A stretch of DNA of 64,000 nucleotides, taken from assembly GCA_002749535.1 (NCBI GenBank), contig MZZL01000386.1, forward strand, positions 310,001 to 374,000. The letters are read 5' to 3'. Source of the DNA: Apophysomyces variabilis. Taxonomy: Eukaryota; Mucoromycota; Mucoromycetes; Mucorales; Mucoraceae. This document shows, piece after piece, positions 12,754 to 25,543 of this stretch (positions are counted from its first letter, which is position 1; every line of letters begins with the position of its first letter). A program made the translations under genes and the position numbers. Under the pieces are notes generated by a model, which saw only the letters and a program-made list of their open reading frames with translations, searched no databases and was not told the origin of the DNA.

Positions 12754-14585
12754 ATGAAGACTTATACTCCCGAGGAAGTGGCACAGCATAACACGGCCAA
12801 CGACTGTTGGATCATCGTCCAAGGCAAAGTTTTCAATGTGACCGAATTTCTGAACGATCACCCCGGTGGAAAAAAAGTCTTGCTCAAAGTCGCTGGGAAA
12901 GACGCCTCGAAACAATTCAAGTCTTTCCACAATGACGCCATTATGCAACGCGTTGGTTTGCCCATGCAAATTGGTGTCATTGGCACGGGCGAACCTGTCA
13001 AGGAGGCACCAGCACAAAAACAACAACAACCACCCAACGCTGCCGCCACCAACAGTGCTCCTTCTCCTCAGAAAGTCGTGTCGAACCAAACTGTTACTGT
13101 TTCCGCTGAAGAATCTCGGTTTGGTGAAGGTCTACCCTATGGTGACCCCACCTGGTATCAGGATTGGAACAGGTAAGCAAAAGATTATATTTCCTAGCCT
13201 GGCCTACTTACATTGTTTTTTTCCCTCAAGTCCTTACTATACGCCATCTCATATCCAACTTCGTAAAGTGGTTCGTGAATTTGTTGACAAGGAAATTACC
13301 CCTTTCTGCCATGAATGGAGCGAAGCCAAGGCTATTCCACGTGATGTTGTGAAACGGGCTGCCCAACTGGGTCTCTTGAATGCCGTTTCCGGTGCAGGCA
13401 AAATCAAATCGGCTCATGCTTTGATGAAATATCCTCTTCCCGGAGGCGTCAAACCAGAGGAATTTGATATCTTCCACGAGTTCATTTGTGTAGACGAGAT
13501 TGCTCGCTGCGGTTCTGGTGGTTTGATTTGGGCCTTGATGGGTGGCCTGGGTATCGGCTTGCCTCCGGTCATGAACTTTGCCTCGGATGAGATCAAGCAA
13601 AAGGTCGTTCCCCCTTGCTTGGCCGGTGAAAAGTTCATTGCATTGGCTATCACCGAACCCTCGGCTGGTTCGGATGTGGCCAACTTGAGAACCACGGCAA
13701 AGGATATGGGCGATCATTGGATTCTCAATGGCGAGAAGAAATGGATCACACAGGGTGCCTATGCTGACTTTTACACCGTGGCTTGCCGAACAGGTGGGGA
13801 AGGAATGGGCGGTGTCTCCCTTCTCTTGGTCGAACGCACCATGCCCGGTGTGAACGCACGTCAGATGGATGTGATGGGGATGTGGGGTTCAGGTACTTCC
13901 TACATTACCTTTGAAGATGTGAGTATCGGAAAGAGGAAAATCTTTGTGCATGATGTGACCGAAGGATGGCTTATTCTTTTCGTATTAGGTGAAAGTCCCT
14001 AAGAGCAACCTTATTGGCAAGTTGAATCAAGGCTTCAAATACATCATGCATAACTTTAACCATGAACGTCTTGGTATTGTCATGCAAGCTAACCGTCTGT
14101 CGCGTGTCTGCATTGAAGAGGCCTTCAAGGTAAAGAAAGACGAAAAAAGAGAAATGATCACTTTACTCACAGTACACATAAAAATGGTTTAGTATTCACT
14201 TAAGCGCAAGACCTTCGGTTTGCGATTGGCCGAACACGCTGTGATCCGTAACAAATTGGGTCATATGATCCGTCAATGTGAAGCTACCCATGCATGGCTT
14301 GAAAATGTCTTGTATCAAATCAAGACGCTTCCTCCCCAAAAGCAGCCCTTGTTGTTAGGAGGTCCTATTGCTTTGCTCAAGGCTCAATCCACCCAAACTT
14401 TCGAATTTTGTGCACGTGAAGCCGCTCAAATCTTTGGTGGCCTAGGCTACACACGTGGTGGTCAGGGTGAGAAGGTCGAGCGTTTGTATCGTGAAGTGAG
14501 AGCCTATGCCATTCCCGGTGGATCCGAGGAAATTATGCTTGATCTTGGTGTCAGACAAGCGCTGAAGACAGCTGCCAAGTTGTAG
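12754..14585 (+). CDS. Cytochrome b5-fused acyl-CoA dehydrogenase
   Basis: Four exons (12754..13172, 13231..13918, 13989..14129, 14193..14585; 1641 nt) encode 546 aa. Residues about 1-80 are a cytochrome b5 heme domain: [16 protein letters not shown], then the heme-ligand motif FLNDHPGG and the second ligand in FKSFHNDA. A Gln/Pro/Ala linker leads into a full acyl-CoA dehydrogenase: [10 protein letters not shown] and WITQGAYAD in the FAD/substrate region, and KRKTFG near the C-terminus. The end has GGSEEI where medium-chain enzymes have YEGT, so the canonical base is absent there. The Glu of NHERLGIV sits where long-chain and isovaleryl-type enzymes place theirs. The family likely oxidises fatty or branched acyl-CoAs. 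The b5 domain suggests electron transfer other than through ETF, which is inference. Confidence 0.95.
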
Positions 14586-15055
14586 ATTCCTTTTTTTTCT
14601 CTTTGTATGTAGACCTATAGAGTGCTTCCCTTACCCTTTTTCCCTCTTCAAGTACAAAAACAGAAAAACATTTTTAACTTATTTACCGTGGCAGAAAACG
14701 AGCTATGCCATACACCAGCACCTTCCTTAGCTCTCTCTCTCTCTCTTTGCTAGCGATGACTTGCTAGACTTTCTTATGCTTTCCTTTACCCCCGACAAAT
14801 AAAAAAGACATGCAATGTCATGTCTTGTTCAAATATTATTTTGGCACGAGATCAGTTCGTCTAGGTTTTGTTACTATGATAATATTTATACGCAAAAGAT
14901 ATCATTATCTCCATATCAAGATATCACTTTCATTTGAACGCATCCTGTATGCAAAACATATAGAGGGTTTTGTTTTCATTTTACAAGTTCATGCAGTGTC
15001 CCTTTTGAAGAAAGAACATAGATGAGTTTGCGGTTTGGAATGCATCAAAGGATAC

Positions 15056-18000
15056 TTACATTGTTGCCGCGAACATCATGGTGGCAGCTGCTCCTGCCGC
15101 TGCGCCTGAGTCTTCTTGATGTGAGTTGGAGGGTTCCTGAACCCCTGAATCTTGATCGTAGGTGTACGGTTTCCTTTGCTGCAGACCTTCCAAACCATAC
15201 GATGTCTTGCTACCCATGTTATAGGTTTCTGGCGGTGCATCATTCGGAGAATTTCCCAGGGGCTGGGGCGGCATAGCATACTGAATACCGAGCCGCTCGC
15301 TTTGTTCTTTCAATTCAAACATGAAATTATTGTGGCGTAACCATCTTCCATCGGCATCTTGCCAATTCTTGTTATGTTCAAAGTAGAATGTCATGGTGAT
15401 CTTGTTCTGGTTCTGGAACGAAATAATATTGGCCGAAGTGGCATTCGTGGTATACAAATGAGGTTGTTCATTGCACCATTCTCGCATATGATCTCGTAGA
15501 CGATGGATCTTCCAAGAAGGTGTGGAAAAATGGACATGAAGTTCTATACCAAACAAAGTGAGAACGAGTTCTCTTCCGTGCTTTTTTGTTTTAGTTTAAT
15601 CAAGTCTTTTTTGATGCATTACCAACAGTTTCGCCAGTGCGACCTGTTCGTCTGCAATTAATGATATATTGCGTTGCCAATACTGAATTTTTGGCATAGA
15701 CTACAGAACCATCCCACTTACTAATACAAAAGATATGGTTTTTGTTTTGCGTCAGATATCAGTAAGAAAAAATTGACCTCTCTCATTTGAACAATATCTG
15801 TAATAGAAAGAAAGGGTACTTACATAAATGTGGTTACTAGCAGACCCACCTTATGAACGATCCAGTTATTCGAATCAATAAAAACGCGATCGCCCGCATC
15901 AAATGGATGCTAACAGTTTTCGCTTGAATCACTATGCTGAATGGTTTCGCTTTAATCGTATATACGTACCGTTACGAAAACGAAGATGATGGATTCAAAC
16001 GCATCTTTGGCACTGTTGCCAAAGACGAAACTTGCAGCAATAAATGCACTCCACAATGGCATCAGCTCAACGCCAACATTCACACCAAAGGCTGCCATGA
16101 CAATAATCACCTATTGTGACCAGATCAAAAAGCAGAAAGCACTCTGTCAATGTTTCTTCTCAATGACAAAGAAATCAATTTCTTTTACCCATATCGCGAC
16201 AAAGACAACCATGAGAATGATGTCGAGTTTACCTGTTGCCTGGGAAAGGTCTCGCATTGATCGTGCTAGATTCTTACGCTCTCGATAGATCCTGATGCAC
16301 CCTGAACGCAGTTCTCGTTTACTGATGTCCTTGTTCCCGTCAAGATCAAACAGACGGAAAGCTTCCGCAGCTTCTTCGTGCGTATTGAAAAAGGGATACA
16401 GGTCCGCCTCCACGATAGAATCACGTGTGGCTTCTGGCCCAGTCAGATTATGATAGATTCGTTTGGCCAATGCCTTTGCCTGCTGGGACATGCTGTTCTG
16501 ATGATGATTGTGTGCCTGAGGCTGCTGTGACGATCGGAACTTTTTGTAACCGTCCTTGATAAATCTTCCTGGCACGGATCCGATCTCGCGTGTAGCGCCA
16601 AAGATTTCCTGACTTGTACGGGTCAAGCCAGTGCTGGCCCTTGAAAAGGCTGGACGCACCGCAGGAAAAGCATGATGGTTCGTTGTTGTATTATTATCGT
16701 TTTCTTTGGGTTCGGATGAACGTCGGTCGGATTTACTGCGTCTCAGTTTACGCGAGATATGACTGATGAAATCTACCGAATTGCTTCGTCTTGCACGTTC
16801 ATGCGGTTGTTGGTCTTGTCGCTGTTGTGATTCTGGATTCTCCTTTTCTATATCCGCTTCGTTTTCTTCATCCGATCGCAAGGGTGGAATAGCGATCAAG
16901 GTATCCATATTTTGTTTTGGGAATCGGACATTGCCCTTGGCTCGTTGTTGAAGACTGGACATAATGGACTTGGCTCCCCCCAGGCGTTGTTGGCCCAGGT
17001 CAGGGTGACCCTCATCTAAGGAGGCAGAGCGACTTGGGCTAGCATAAGCACCTGCAGCTAGTGCTTTAGGTTTTCTTCGGATGCGTTTAAGCAGAAATTC
17101 CTGGGGTGTCTTTCGTTTGACCCGTTTTAGCTTGTCAAGGATTTTTAACGCTCGATCATTTTCAGAGATACGGTCACCGTAAGCCTTCCTACAGAACAGA
17201 AAAGGTAGTTCAGTACATAATCACCTAAGAACAATGGGAAACCAAAAACAACATACTTGTGGAATGATGTAACTTGACAGAACAGAAAAGTAAGTTAGTA
17301 CCACGTTGTACAATATGAGATGCAACAGAAACTTTTTTTTACCTATCAACTGCAAGATGAACTTTTCGATAAACAGCAAAAGAGCCGCAAAGAAGCAACA
17401 TTCCCAGATATTATTAAAGACATTAATATAATAAGGTATTTCTTGTCCTTCAGGTCTTGGAGCCCGTTCTTTAATGAGGGACCATGAACCCCAGCTCCAG
17501 GCCGCGATCAGGACCAACTTGATATATGACCGCAGGGCCATGTAGTACTATAAAACCGGAGTGGGAAATTTAGTCAGCCCGCGTACGCCCCTTGCCCTTT
17601 TTCTCTTTTTGTTTGTTAAAGCTAAACGTACCGATAGACGCATCCGGAGAACCTCAGTTGAATGCGGTCGAAGGAAACCTACGAGCCGTTTGATAGACCA
17701 TGGAACAAACTCGACCCCCAGTTGAGAAATGAAACCGATACACCACATGAAGGCTAACCAGGTAAACCACACTTCCAAATTATAGGACAGCATCGTAACA
17801 CGATCACGATCGTTGTAAACAACAAAGACAGCCACATCGATGGCAATCAATATCAATGCAAAAAGGATAATGCAAGTCCAAGCAATGTATGATGAGTTTT
17901 GCGATAGACAGATAATGACGCTATTTTGCGCGAGAGTCCTTCTCCTTGAGTTTCGATCGTCTTTATCTTTCTTATCCAGCTCTTCGTCATCATCGTCATG

Positions 18001-18246
18001 ACCAGCCCAGTCAAATTCCTCTGCCAATGTACGACCATCGAAATCAGGAGCTGTGACAAGGGCTGGTCCTGCTAAGGCTTCAAGAGGAATGCTGGCCGGA
18101 ATACCGTCTTCTAATACGATTTCCTGCTGTTCATCGTCTGTGGTATTAGCAGAGGTCGTGGTAACCCCATTTTCAGGTATATCTGACATGTCTTTAGGCG
18201 TTTCCAAGGCAACTTCATGACGTTGCTCGTCGACTATTTTTGACAT
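15056..18246 (-). CDS. MscS-family mechanosensitive ion channel with EF-hand
   Basis: The start at 18246 gives an acidic N-terminal region (DDDDEELDKKDKDD) followed by several transmembrane helices. A long cytosolic linker of basic and Ser-rich sequence comes next. It contains one EF-hand loop (DLDGNKDISKRE, with good Ca-binding positions 1, 3, 5, 7, 9, 12) just before the pore helix. The pore and MscS beta domain read VIIVMAAFGVNVG, SFVFGNSAKDAFES, PFDAGDRVFID and KWDGSVVYAKNS. The C-terminal alpha/beta domain starts at ELHVHF and ends in an Ala/Met-rich tail (stop at 15056). This matches the fungal Msy1/Msy2 type, which act in ER or vacuole-related membranes and regulate Ca2+ and volume under hypo-osmotic stress. 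Multiple short introns are present; not all exon edges were resolved. Confidence 0.92.
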
Positions 18247-18864
18247 GATTTAGTAATAAATCGGACCGTTGGGTCGTCCAGTCGGAAGATCACGTAGGCA
18301 AAAACAATAAAACAATACAGAAATCAAATGTAGAAAAACAAGTAAAGGAAGATATGGATATAAAATATATTACACGAAAAAAAAGGAAGAAAAGAGAGAG
18401 AGAGAGAGCGAAGAAAAAAGAAGGTTATACAGCTTTATTCTTTTAATTGAGATTTATACATGGCGGCGCTTCAACAGCAAAAGATTGATGGAGTTATAGC
18501 TCATTGCTTCTTCATGTGAGGTGGGAAAAAGAGGAAAACGGATCGCTCAGAAAAAGGTTAGTCTTTGAGCAAATCCTTGTGTGTGATCAATTGCTATACA
18601 AGGGAAGGGCTGTCCCGAATCCCCGTTAGCAGGCATCACAGAAACAGAAAAGTTTTTTCATGCTTTCCCTTTTCACATTTCCGCCTCCGAACTAGACTCA
18701 ACATGTTAGTGAGTTTGTTATGGATCATTCACCCGGAATTTCCAAACGTTCGGAAATAATATAGCACAATACAACGGAAGAAGATAGAGATCGACATCAA
18801 TGTTCCTTTTTTTTCTGTCCTACAATTTTTATCTTTTATTAAACGATTAAGGTTTTGTTTTCTC
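18247..18864. other. Intergenic, MscS promoter and per1 3' flank reversed
   Basis: It contains a GAGA repeat near 18395-18408 and purine-rich tracts upstream of the channel start. I see no gene; the 18565..18759 open frame has no recognisable content. Confidence 0.5.
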
Positions 18865-19809
18865 TTATTTAATTTTCGTAGAGTCCATCATTTCGGATGA
18901 GGCATCCTGAATCAGGAATCGATAGAAGAATGGTATCAAAGGAATCGTAGCCGCATGCCAAAGAGAATGGGCATCCAGTGTGGCATACCACGGTGGGAAA
19001 TCAAAGACTTCTAAGCCCATGGCACAACTCACCAAGACAACAGATACACCCGCCATCCATGCATAGGGCCTGCAACGCTTTTTCCCCCAAGGTGTATATT
19101 GCAAAAGGGACCACCAAAGCCAGAGACTGGTCTGCAAAATCCCGACGATGATACATGCCGTCATATTGTAACCGTAATCAAACCGTTCCCGACAGCTAAG
19201 ATACGTGACATGCCCCACAAACAGAAGGCCACAGAAAGCCATCCAAGTCATCAAAAGACCGTGCGAACGAACATGGAAAATCCTTGTCACGCCCAGGAAC
19301 AGGCCATAGAGAATATAAAGCCCTGCGCTGAAATAGTCTAATTTCTCCGTCCAGCCAAAATCGCGCGTATGAAATACCGTGCTCCAGAGCCATGCATTCA
19401 TTCCCACGAGGGCCAATCCACGATAGTAAGGTTTCAACCAATACGTGTCCGGCACGGCTTGTCGGAGGATCCGAAGGTAGCGTAGATGCATCCACCCATT
19501 CAAGACGGAAAACAAGACGGACGCCGGCTCCTGCATGCCCCAGACACGTCGGAAAGGCCATTTGCCGTGAAACTGGTGCACTCTGTCTCCATGTGCTATG
19601 GCATGTGCTGTCAGTAACTGCATGCATTCGTACCGGCAATTATCGCGCGCAGTCCACCATGTCAACCGAAGGTGCGCGGGCAGTAATTTCCCCGCTTCCG
19701 TCAAAGCACAGTTGTCTACGCACAATTGGTATTCTGGTAAACGATCGCCACTGGATGCTGTACATAGACTTAACCAAGCTAGTAACAGGCAGAGGACAAG
19801 CTTGGTCAT
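18865..19809 (-). CDS. per1: Per1/PGAP3 GPI-anchor remodelling hydrolase
   Basis: A single uninterrupted frame encodes 314 aa. It has a cleavable signal peptide, a Cys-rich lumenal segment (LCVDNCALTEAG, NCRYECMQ) and about seven membrane helices. The CREST-superfamily residues are visible: an early Ser region, HTRDFGWTEKLDYFSAG (His and Asp), and the late pair DAHSLWHAATIPL. Per1/PGAP3 is the ER/Golgi phospholipase A2 that removes the sn-2 acyl chain of GPI anchors so that a longer chain can be installed. Length and topology agree with yeast Per1. The lack of introns is notable beside its intron-rich neighbours. Confidence 0.95.
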   Translation of the reverse strand: MTKLVLCLLLAWLSLCTASSGDRLPEYQLCVDNCALTEAGKLLPAHLRLTWWTARDNCRYECMQLLTAHAIAHGDRVHQFHGKWPFRRVWGMQEPASVLFSVLNGWMHLRYLRILRQAVPDTYWLKPYYRGLALVGMNAWLWSTVFHTRDFGWTEKLDYFSAGLYILYGLFLGVTRIFHVRSHGLLMTWMAFCGLLFVGHVTYLSCRERFDYGYNMTACIIVGILQTSLWLWWSLLQYTPWGKKRCRPYAWMAGVSVVLVSCAMGLEVFDFPPWYATLDAHSLWHAATIPLIPFFYRFLIQDASSEMMDSTKIK

Positions 19810-20241
19810 GGAGAAGAGCGAAAAGAAAAAAAGGAGCTACTGGATTCGGCAGGAGCAATGATGTCATGGTAGCAATTGGATAAATGGATGAGCCGAACAA
19901 AGAGAAAAAAGATAGCCACTTTTGTTTTTTAGCGTTCTCTACTTATTTTCCGGACACTCCATCAGTACGGGTATAACCGATAGAAGAAACCACTTTTTAA
20001 TGAATTTCTTGTACTATGTTACAAAACGATGTTTGGATAGATAACTTAGAAGAGATAGGGTTGTGGCGTCAAAATTTTTGGTCATATATTGCATCGGCTA
20101 GAGGTACCAACAGTAACTAATAGTACTTTCAGGTGGAGCGTACGTTTCCCTGAAGCGGAATTAACAAAATACTCCTCTTGTGGATAGCAATAAAAAGGAT
20201 GCCCAAGTCCAGTCAAGTTTGACCATGCAATGTTCATATAT

Positions 20242-23200
20242 TTACACACTGTTAAGGTTTTCCATCTTGTCTACGACGCTTTCCAACTCTGCAGTGTCAC
20301 TTTCCGGCAAAGAAATATCGCTGGCACCGTTCATCTGTAGTTTGATCGCCTCTAACGCTTGCTGGAGTGTTTTACCGGTACCTAAACCATTGTATTAGAA
20401 CGACGCACTTTTTCTTTAGCGAATAGAAGCCTACTGTCAATTGAGCTCAGAAAACGTATGAGTTCTTTGCATAATTCGTAGTCATTTTCATCCATTGCTT
20501 TTTTAAGCAGTCGTATGGTATCCTGAACTATGAATTAGTTTGGATGTACATGATCAAAGAATTAGCTTACCGTTCCGCCAACTGCTAATGGCTGCATTGT
20601 CTGGAGAATGATCAAATAGGATGTTGCTGTCCTCAATCGCCCATCTGCCAAACATAGCTAAGGAAATCGTGTTGTTAGAGACTACTCCACCAAATATTGG
20701 GACCTTTGGTTACCTCAAACAAATCTTTTGGTTTCCCTACGGCCGCGAATAAATGGCCCCAAAGTGCAACTTCTGTTTTCCTTGCGCAGCTCACAATGAC
20801 ATCTAGCGCATGAGGAAACTGGTCAAGAAACTTGATCACCAACGGCAAGATAGCATCTAGTACATGCTATAAACATCGGAAAGGAAACATAACACAAACT
20901 AATAAATTTACCTTCTTCTAACCGTTTATCCGTCTCCTCTTCCAATATAGTATGTAGTAGTATTTCTAATGCATGACCAAAGTAGACCAATTTTTCGTAC
21001 GCACGAGCAAAAACAACAGCATCCTCTTCAAGTCCACGCTTTAATAAGTAGCGCAGAACATGATGCAAAAAAAGTAAGGTCTATGAAAGAGTCGGTAAAA
21101 CATAAGGAATAAACAAAATCGAAAGATTACCTTTGTGCTCATTTTAAAAATCATATAACCCAGAGAATCTCTAGACACCATACTTTGTTCAATCCCTGCT
21201 ATTATCCCCTTCTCCAAAAGGACAGCTAAAAGGTTTCAGCACATAATCTGCTAATGAGAGAAAAACTTACAGTGAGGATAAAAATCAAGGGGGATATATA
21301 TGACATCTTCGATCAGTTGCTTCGGACTGTCTGTCTGCCACCGCGAATATCCGTCAATACCAACAATTGATGTAGACGGTGAAGTTGGTTCTGCGCCTAT
21401 ACGGTAGCCTAATGAATAAGGTCGTCCTATATTGGCCCTAGATGCCAGGAATCCGGGTGTTGTAGGCGTCGATGGCTCACTATCAGTAATATCGTGCGCA
21501 AACGAACGAAAATTATATTCATCACCACGTAGTAAATTGGTAAAAATCTATAAAACAGCAACTTATATAAAAGGGGAGTAACAAAGAAGAAAATTTACCT
21601 TTATGCCAGATCCCGTCACTGCCCATAGTGAGGTGCTCATGTTGGCAACACTTTTTCGTCCAACCCAGTAATACTCTATTTTATCTGCAAGAACATATAG
21701 TTCATACCGAATTGGAGGAGGAGTATTGCTCCCATAAAGGTCGGAATCATCATCATCATCCTACCAAAGAACATTAATAGATGTCGAAAAGATTCCGGTA
21801 ACATACAGCAACTCTGGGTATCAGCATAAGTAGCTTTCCGTCTACCAAAAGTATAATATTCGCCGACATCACATCATCAATTGTTGTGAACTGGTCTACA
21901 GAAATATGGCAGCTGTAAATATTTTTCGGGCATAGGTCGCTGACATGAATTTACCTCCACTATAACCGCTAAATAAACTAATACCACGCACGCGATTCAC
22001 TCGTGCCACGATACCGATGAGAGAGACTTGCCGTATCATTTCAAGATAAGCAGTACTTCCAGCCCCATTCGTTTTGTTCCCAGATCCGTTGTCGGCGTTA
22101 AGATGTATACTATATATTGTCAAGGTATTCTCGGTAGTGTAAACCAATAGATAACTGCCGCAAACATTTATATACACAGGTGCATGGTGGAGTACCTCTG
22201 TATGCAAGATGTATGCAGTATCCAAGTTTGTGTCTCGTGAATAAAGATGAATCTGGGACAACAGCTCAGTCCCTTTGGCATGGCTTATACTAAAACCTAC
22301 CTCATAGAATTTTTCACGTCCTGTCTGCGTAATTTCGCAAGCTGCGACTAAGAGGTGTTTATACCATACTAGTCCACCTCTTACTTGAAAGCGTTGTTCT
22401 TGCTGCTCGTTACCAAAGAGCTTCCACCGACCAGAAACAGTGTTATAATGCGCCAATCCTCGTCTTCCCGCAATGGCAATAAACTTCCCATCGATACCGA
22501 TGGACGCATACTAGTTGTTCCGATTAAGATACCTTCATCAACCTTAGGAACTGTGTTTTACTTACTCGGATTGGCCAATGATCTGTGATATACATTGTAG
22601 GGTACTGCACGACAAGATGCATTAGAAAGGTATATCGGTTACGTGTGCCTGTAGCTACCATGATATGTGTCCATGCAACAGCATCTGGGTCTATTGTAGT
22701 CGTGTTGTTGTCATGATGATCACCGCCATTATTGTATAGCAACAGTCGGTCGTCCATCTGCAACAATCCTCTTCGGGTGTTATCCTGCTTGATGTTAATA
22801 GGGCCTCTTTGTGTTCTCTATGTTTATCTTACCGAAGTATGGTAAGAAGTTGTTGCTGATTTCACAAATGGCAATATGAACAAGGCTATGTCAGTGTGCA
22901 ATGATTCTCTCTTCTCTGCCCGACCAATGTCGCTCAGTACAAACAATTGATGGTTTCCTAACCCCCAAAACTAGAACGCATAGAACGAAATCAAAGTTAA
23001 GCAAGCATTTTACTCTAATATTTTGTCTTTCAATACTATCGTAAGTAGAGCTCACCATTGAATGGACATTTTTGAGATATATATCCTGAGATATATCGGG
23101 CCTACCCTCAATGAACAATGTGTATCAACAACTCGCAATGAACACATCTTGCCGCTTCACTTTTTTCCTTTACCTTCTTGACTTAGTTCTGCTCATGTTT

Positions 23201-24840
23201 CCTTCTCTACCAGTTATATCCTCTAATTCGTTTGTAGAACACAATAGATTTCCATATACGCTCCATACAGCAAAACCACCGATTTCAAAACTTGCGGACA
23301 ATACATATCCATCTGATGTCCAAACTAAACTGTTTACTGGATTTTCGGGTATATCATCCCTAGCTGTAGTTGACCATATATCCGTCCCACCAACCGTTGT
23401 AGTCAACACATGCGACAGACTAGGTGTAGTTGAATAATTCTGAGCAGAGTAAATATAAACAGCACCACTGTGCATAGAAAAGAAGCGTTAACCAAGAAAA
23501 CATAGACTTACACAGCCATTGCCCATCGAAACACCCTTTCTTTGAAAGTATAGCCCATCTCATTTCGTTGATTACCTGCTTGTACCAATGGCAATAAGAG
23601 AGAACTTTGCATTGACAGCAACGGATACTGCTTTATGATTAGATTTAGTACCCTCCGGTTCATGAAAGCAACATCCAGTCCAATGGATCGCTTCAGTGAA
23701 TGATGGTACCGTCGGAGTCGATGTAGCATGAAATTCGCTTGAGGATGCTGTAGGTGATGTAGGTGATGTAGGTGACCTTGATGATACAGGGAACGGTGCG
23801 TCCGATGATGTCGACTTTTGAATAATTTAGAGGTAGCCGCATTGGTTGTGTCGTCGCTTACCATAACCGAGGCTTTGCTATCTCGTCTCGCAAAAGATGC
23901 ATTTTGTACAAAATATGCTCGACCTTCGTTAGTCATCCATATAGATATATTCATTGCTTTGTCATAAATGATAGTTGCCATTTGTTCTACAGGCCGTATG
24001 TTTCTGCATTAAGCTTATCGACTTTATCCTGGGGCATACCTGATTGGCTGAGGAATATATTTGCTTTCTTTAGGACTGACGTCTGTGTGGGATTTGCTTG
24101 ATGTGGGCTCCATGAAATACACTGGATCGCAGCGGGTTTTTGCGTTGCGATAATAAGCGTATCATCTGATGACGTTCCACTGAAGTCATTACGTTAAGTG
24201 TCAAATTATCGTCTTGCTATTGAACTATCCTACCAGAGGACGCCAGCATCCACTCGAATGGCTAGACGAAATTTTAGTACGAGGTTGCGCGGACCATTTC
24301 CTTCTCCGGGGCCCGTTACATATGCATGATGCGAGGTGGGAAAGTTAAAGCCGAACGTGCGCTGATCGAAGTTGAGGATCGCATAAAGTAGCAAATAGTT
24401 TTTGTCCGTCTGTTCAAAGAAGCCGTATAAGCATTAAATAAGGGTCATACATGATATGTTCGATACTGCACAAGAACGACGATGGCGGAAGCATCTGGTT
24501 TCCACAGAATAGATCGATTCTCTCCAAAGTCATGCAGGTGTTGTTCGGAACGTTCGATAAAGGACAAAACGGTAACGGGCTACACAAAGCGCTCTTAACG
24601 ATCTCTCAAATAGAAGTAAGACAACACTGTATATACCTTCACGGACCATAAATGAAGCGCGGAGTGAGTACAAGTGACGAAGAGCGACGCGTGGTGAGAG
24701 GGTTTTAAGGCAATGATATCGGAGGAGCGAGGAAAATGAGTATCGGAATGTGTCTCCGCATTTTTTGTAGCTAATGAAGCACTTTCTTGGAGAACGTTGC
24801 GGAGAGATAACTGGCTTGCGATGCCATTCAGCCAGTACAT
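20242..24840 (-). CDS. ric1: Ric1, Rgp1-Ric1 guanine nucleotide exchange factor subunit
   Basis: The start at 24840 ([13 protein letters not shown]) and the N-terminal WD40 half match Ric1: ALHLWSVK, then [21 protein letters not shown], then [16 protein letters not shown]...[11 protein letters not shown], then [22 protein letters not shown]. The C-terminal half holds the Ric1 alpha-solenoid domain ([32 protein letters not shown]) and ends with MENLNSV at 20242. With Rgp1 it activates the Ypt6/Rab6 GTPase for retrograde traffic to the Golgi. The gene has more than ten short introns. Some exon edges in 23500-24500 are not resolved, including a His/Leu-rich apparent frame at 23508..23981 that is probably partly a shadow frame. 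Confidence 0.9.
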
Positions 24841-24950
24841 TTCGTAAAGTGAGCCAAGAGATGAGGGATCACTTTGCGTGACGAAAAGGAAACGGAGTCA
24901 GAAAACTTCAACAACGCCAAAATGGAAAAAAATTCCCTTCTCTTACCACG
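24841..24950. promoter_or_regulatory. Short bidirectional promoter between ric1 and the NR2C2AP-like gene
   Basis: Only 110 nt separate two divergent start codons (ric1 at 24840 on -, the NR2C2AP-like gene at 24951 on +). Both promoters and leaders must therefore overlap. No TATA box is evident. Confidence 0.6.
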
Positions 24951-25477
24951 ATGACAAGCTTGCTCACGCCAGAAACTCGAATCAAGTAGCGTCTTGCAAA
25001 TGACAAGCTAGAAAAACTAGACTCAAACATGTCACAGGGTCAGCTCTGTTCTGAATCGCGACAACGGCAATTTCGGAAAGCAACACCTCATTGACGGTAA
25101 CGAAGAAACTTGCTGGAATTCTGAGCAGGTAAGAACCGACTGCTTAAACTCCCCTAAGCTTTTAAAATATAAAACCCGAATAGGGCACTCCACAACACAT
25201 TATTGTGGATTTCGGGTCGTCCGTTTCAATTCGCAGTGTTGTATTAACGTTCCAGGGAGGTTTCGTTGGAAAGACCTGTATTGCCCAAGGAAGTTTGGCA
25301 TCATCTCCGAACAATTATAACGTAGATCTTGGTTCCTTCTATCCTGAAGATATCAACTCGACCCAGACCTTCGACCTAAAGCCAAACGAGCCTGTGCAAA
25401 GACTGAAGATCATCTTTCAAGAGAGTACAGATTTTTACGGACGTATTACTTTATACAAGCTAGATATTCTCGGATAA
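24951..25477 (+). CDS. NR2C2AP/TRA16-like discoidin-fold protein
   Basis: Three exons (24951..24985, 25038..25128, 25184..25477; 420 nt) encode 139 aa, the same length as the human nuclear receptor 2C2-associated protein. Diagnostic stretches are SSVLNRDNGNFGKQHLIDG, EETCWNSEQGTPQ, LTFQGGFVGKTC, FYPEDINSTQTF and DFYGRITLYKLDILG. The fold is a stand-alone F5/8-type-C (galactose-binding-like) beta sandwich. The molecular role in fungi is unknown, since fungi lack nuclear receptors. The first exon is only 35 nt long and its intron splits the Lys codon after TPETRI. Confidence 0.93.
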
Positions 25478-25543
25478 AAACTATTATAGATCCTAATGAA
25501 TTACATACAATCCGTCCTGGGTATGCATTTCTTCTCATGAAGC

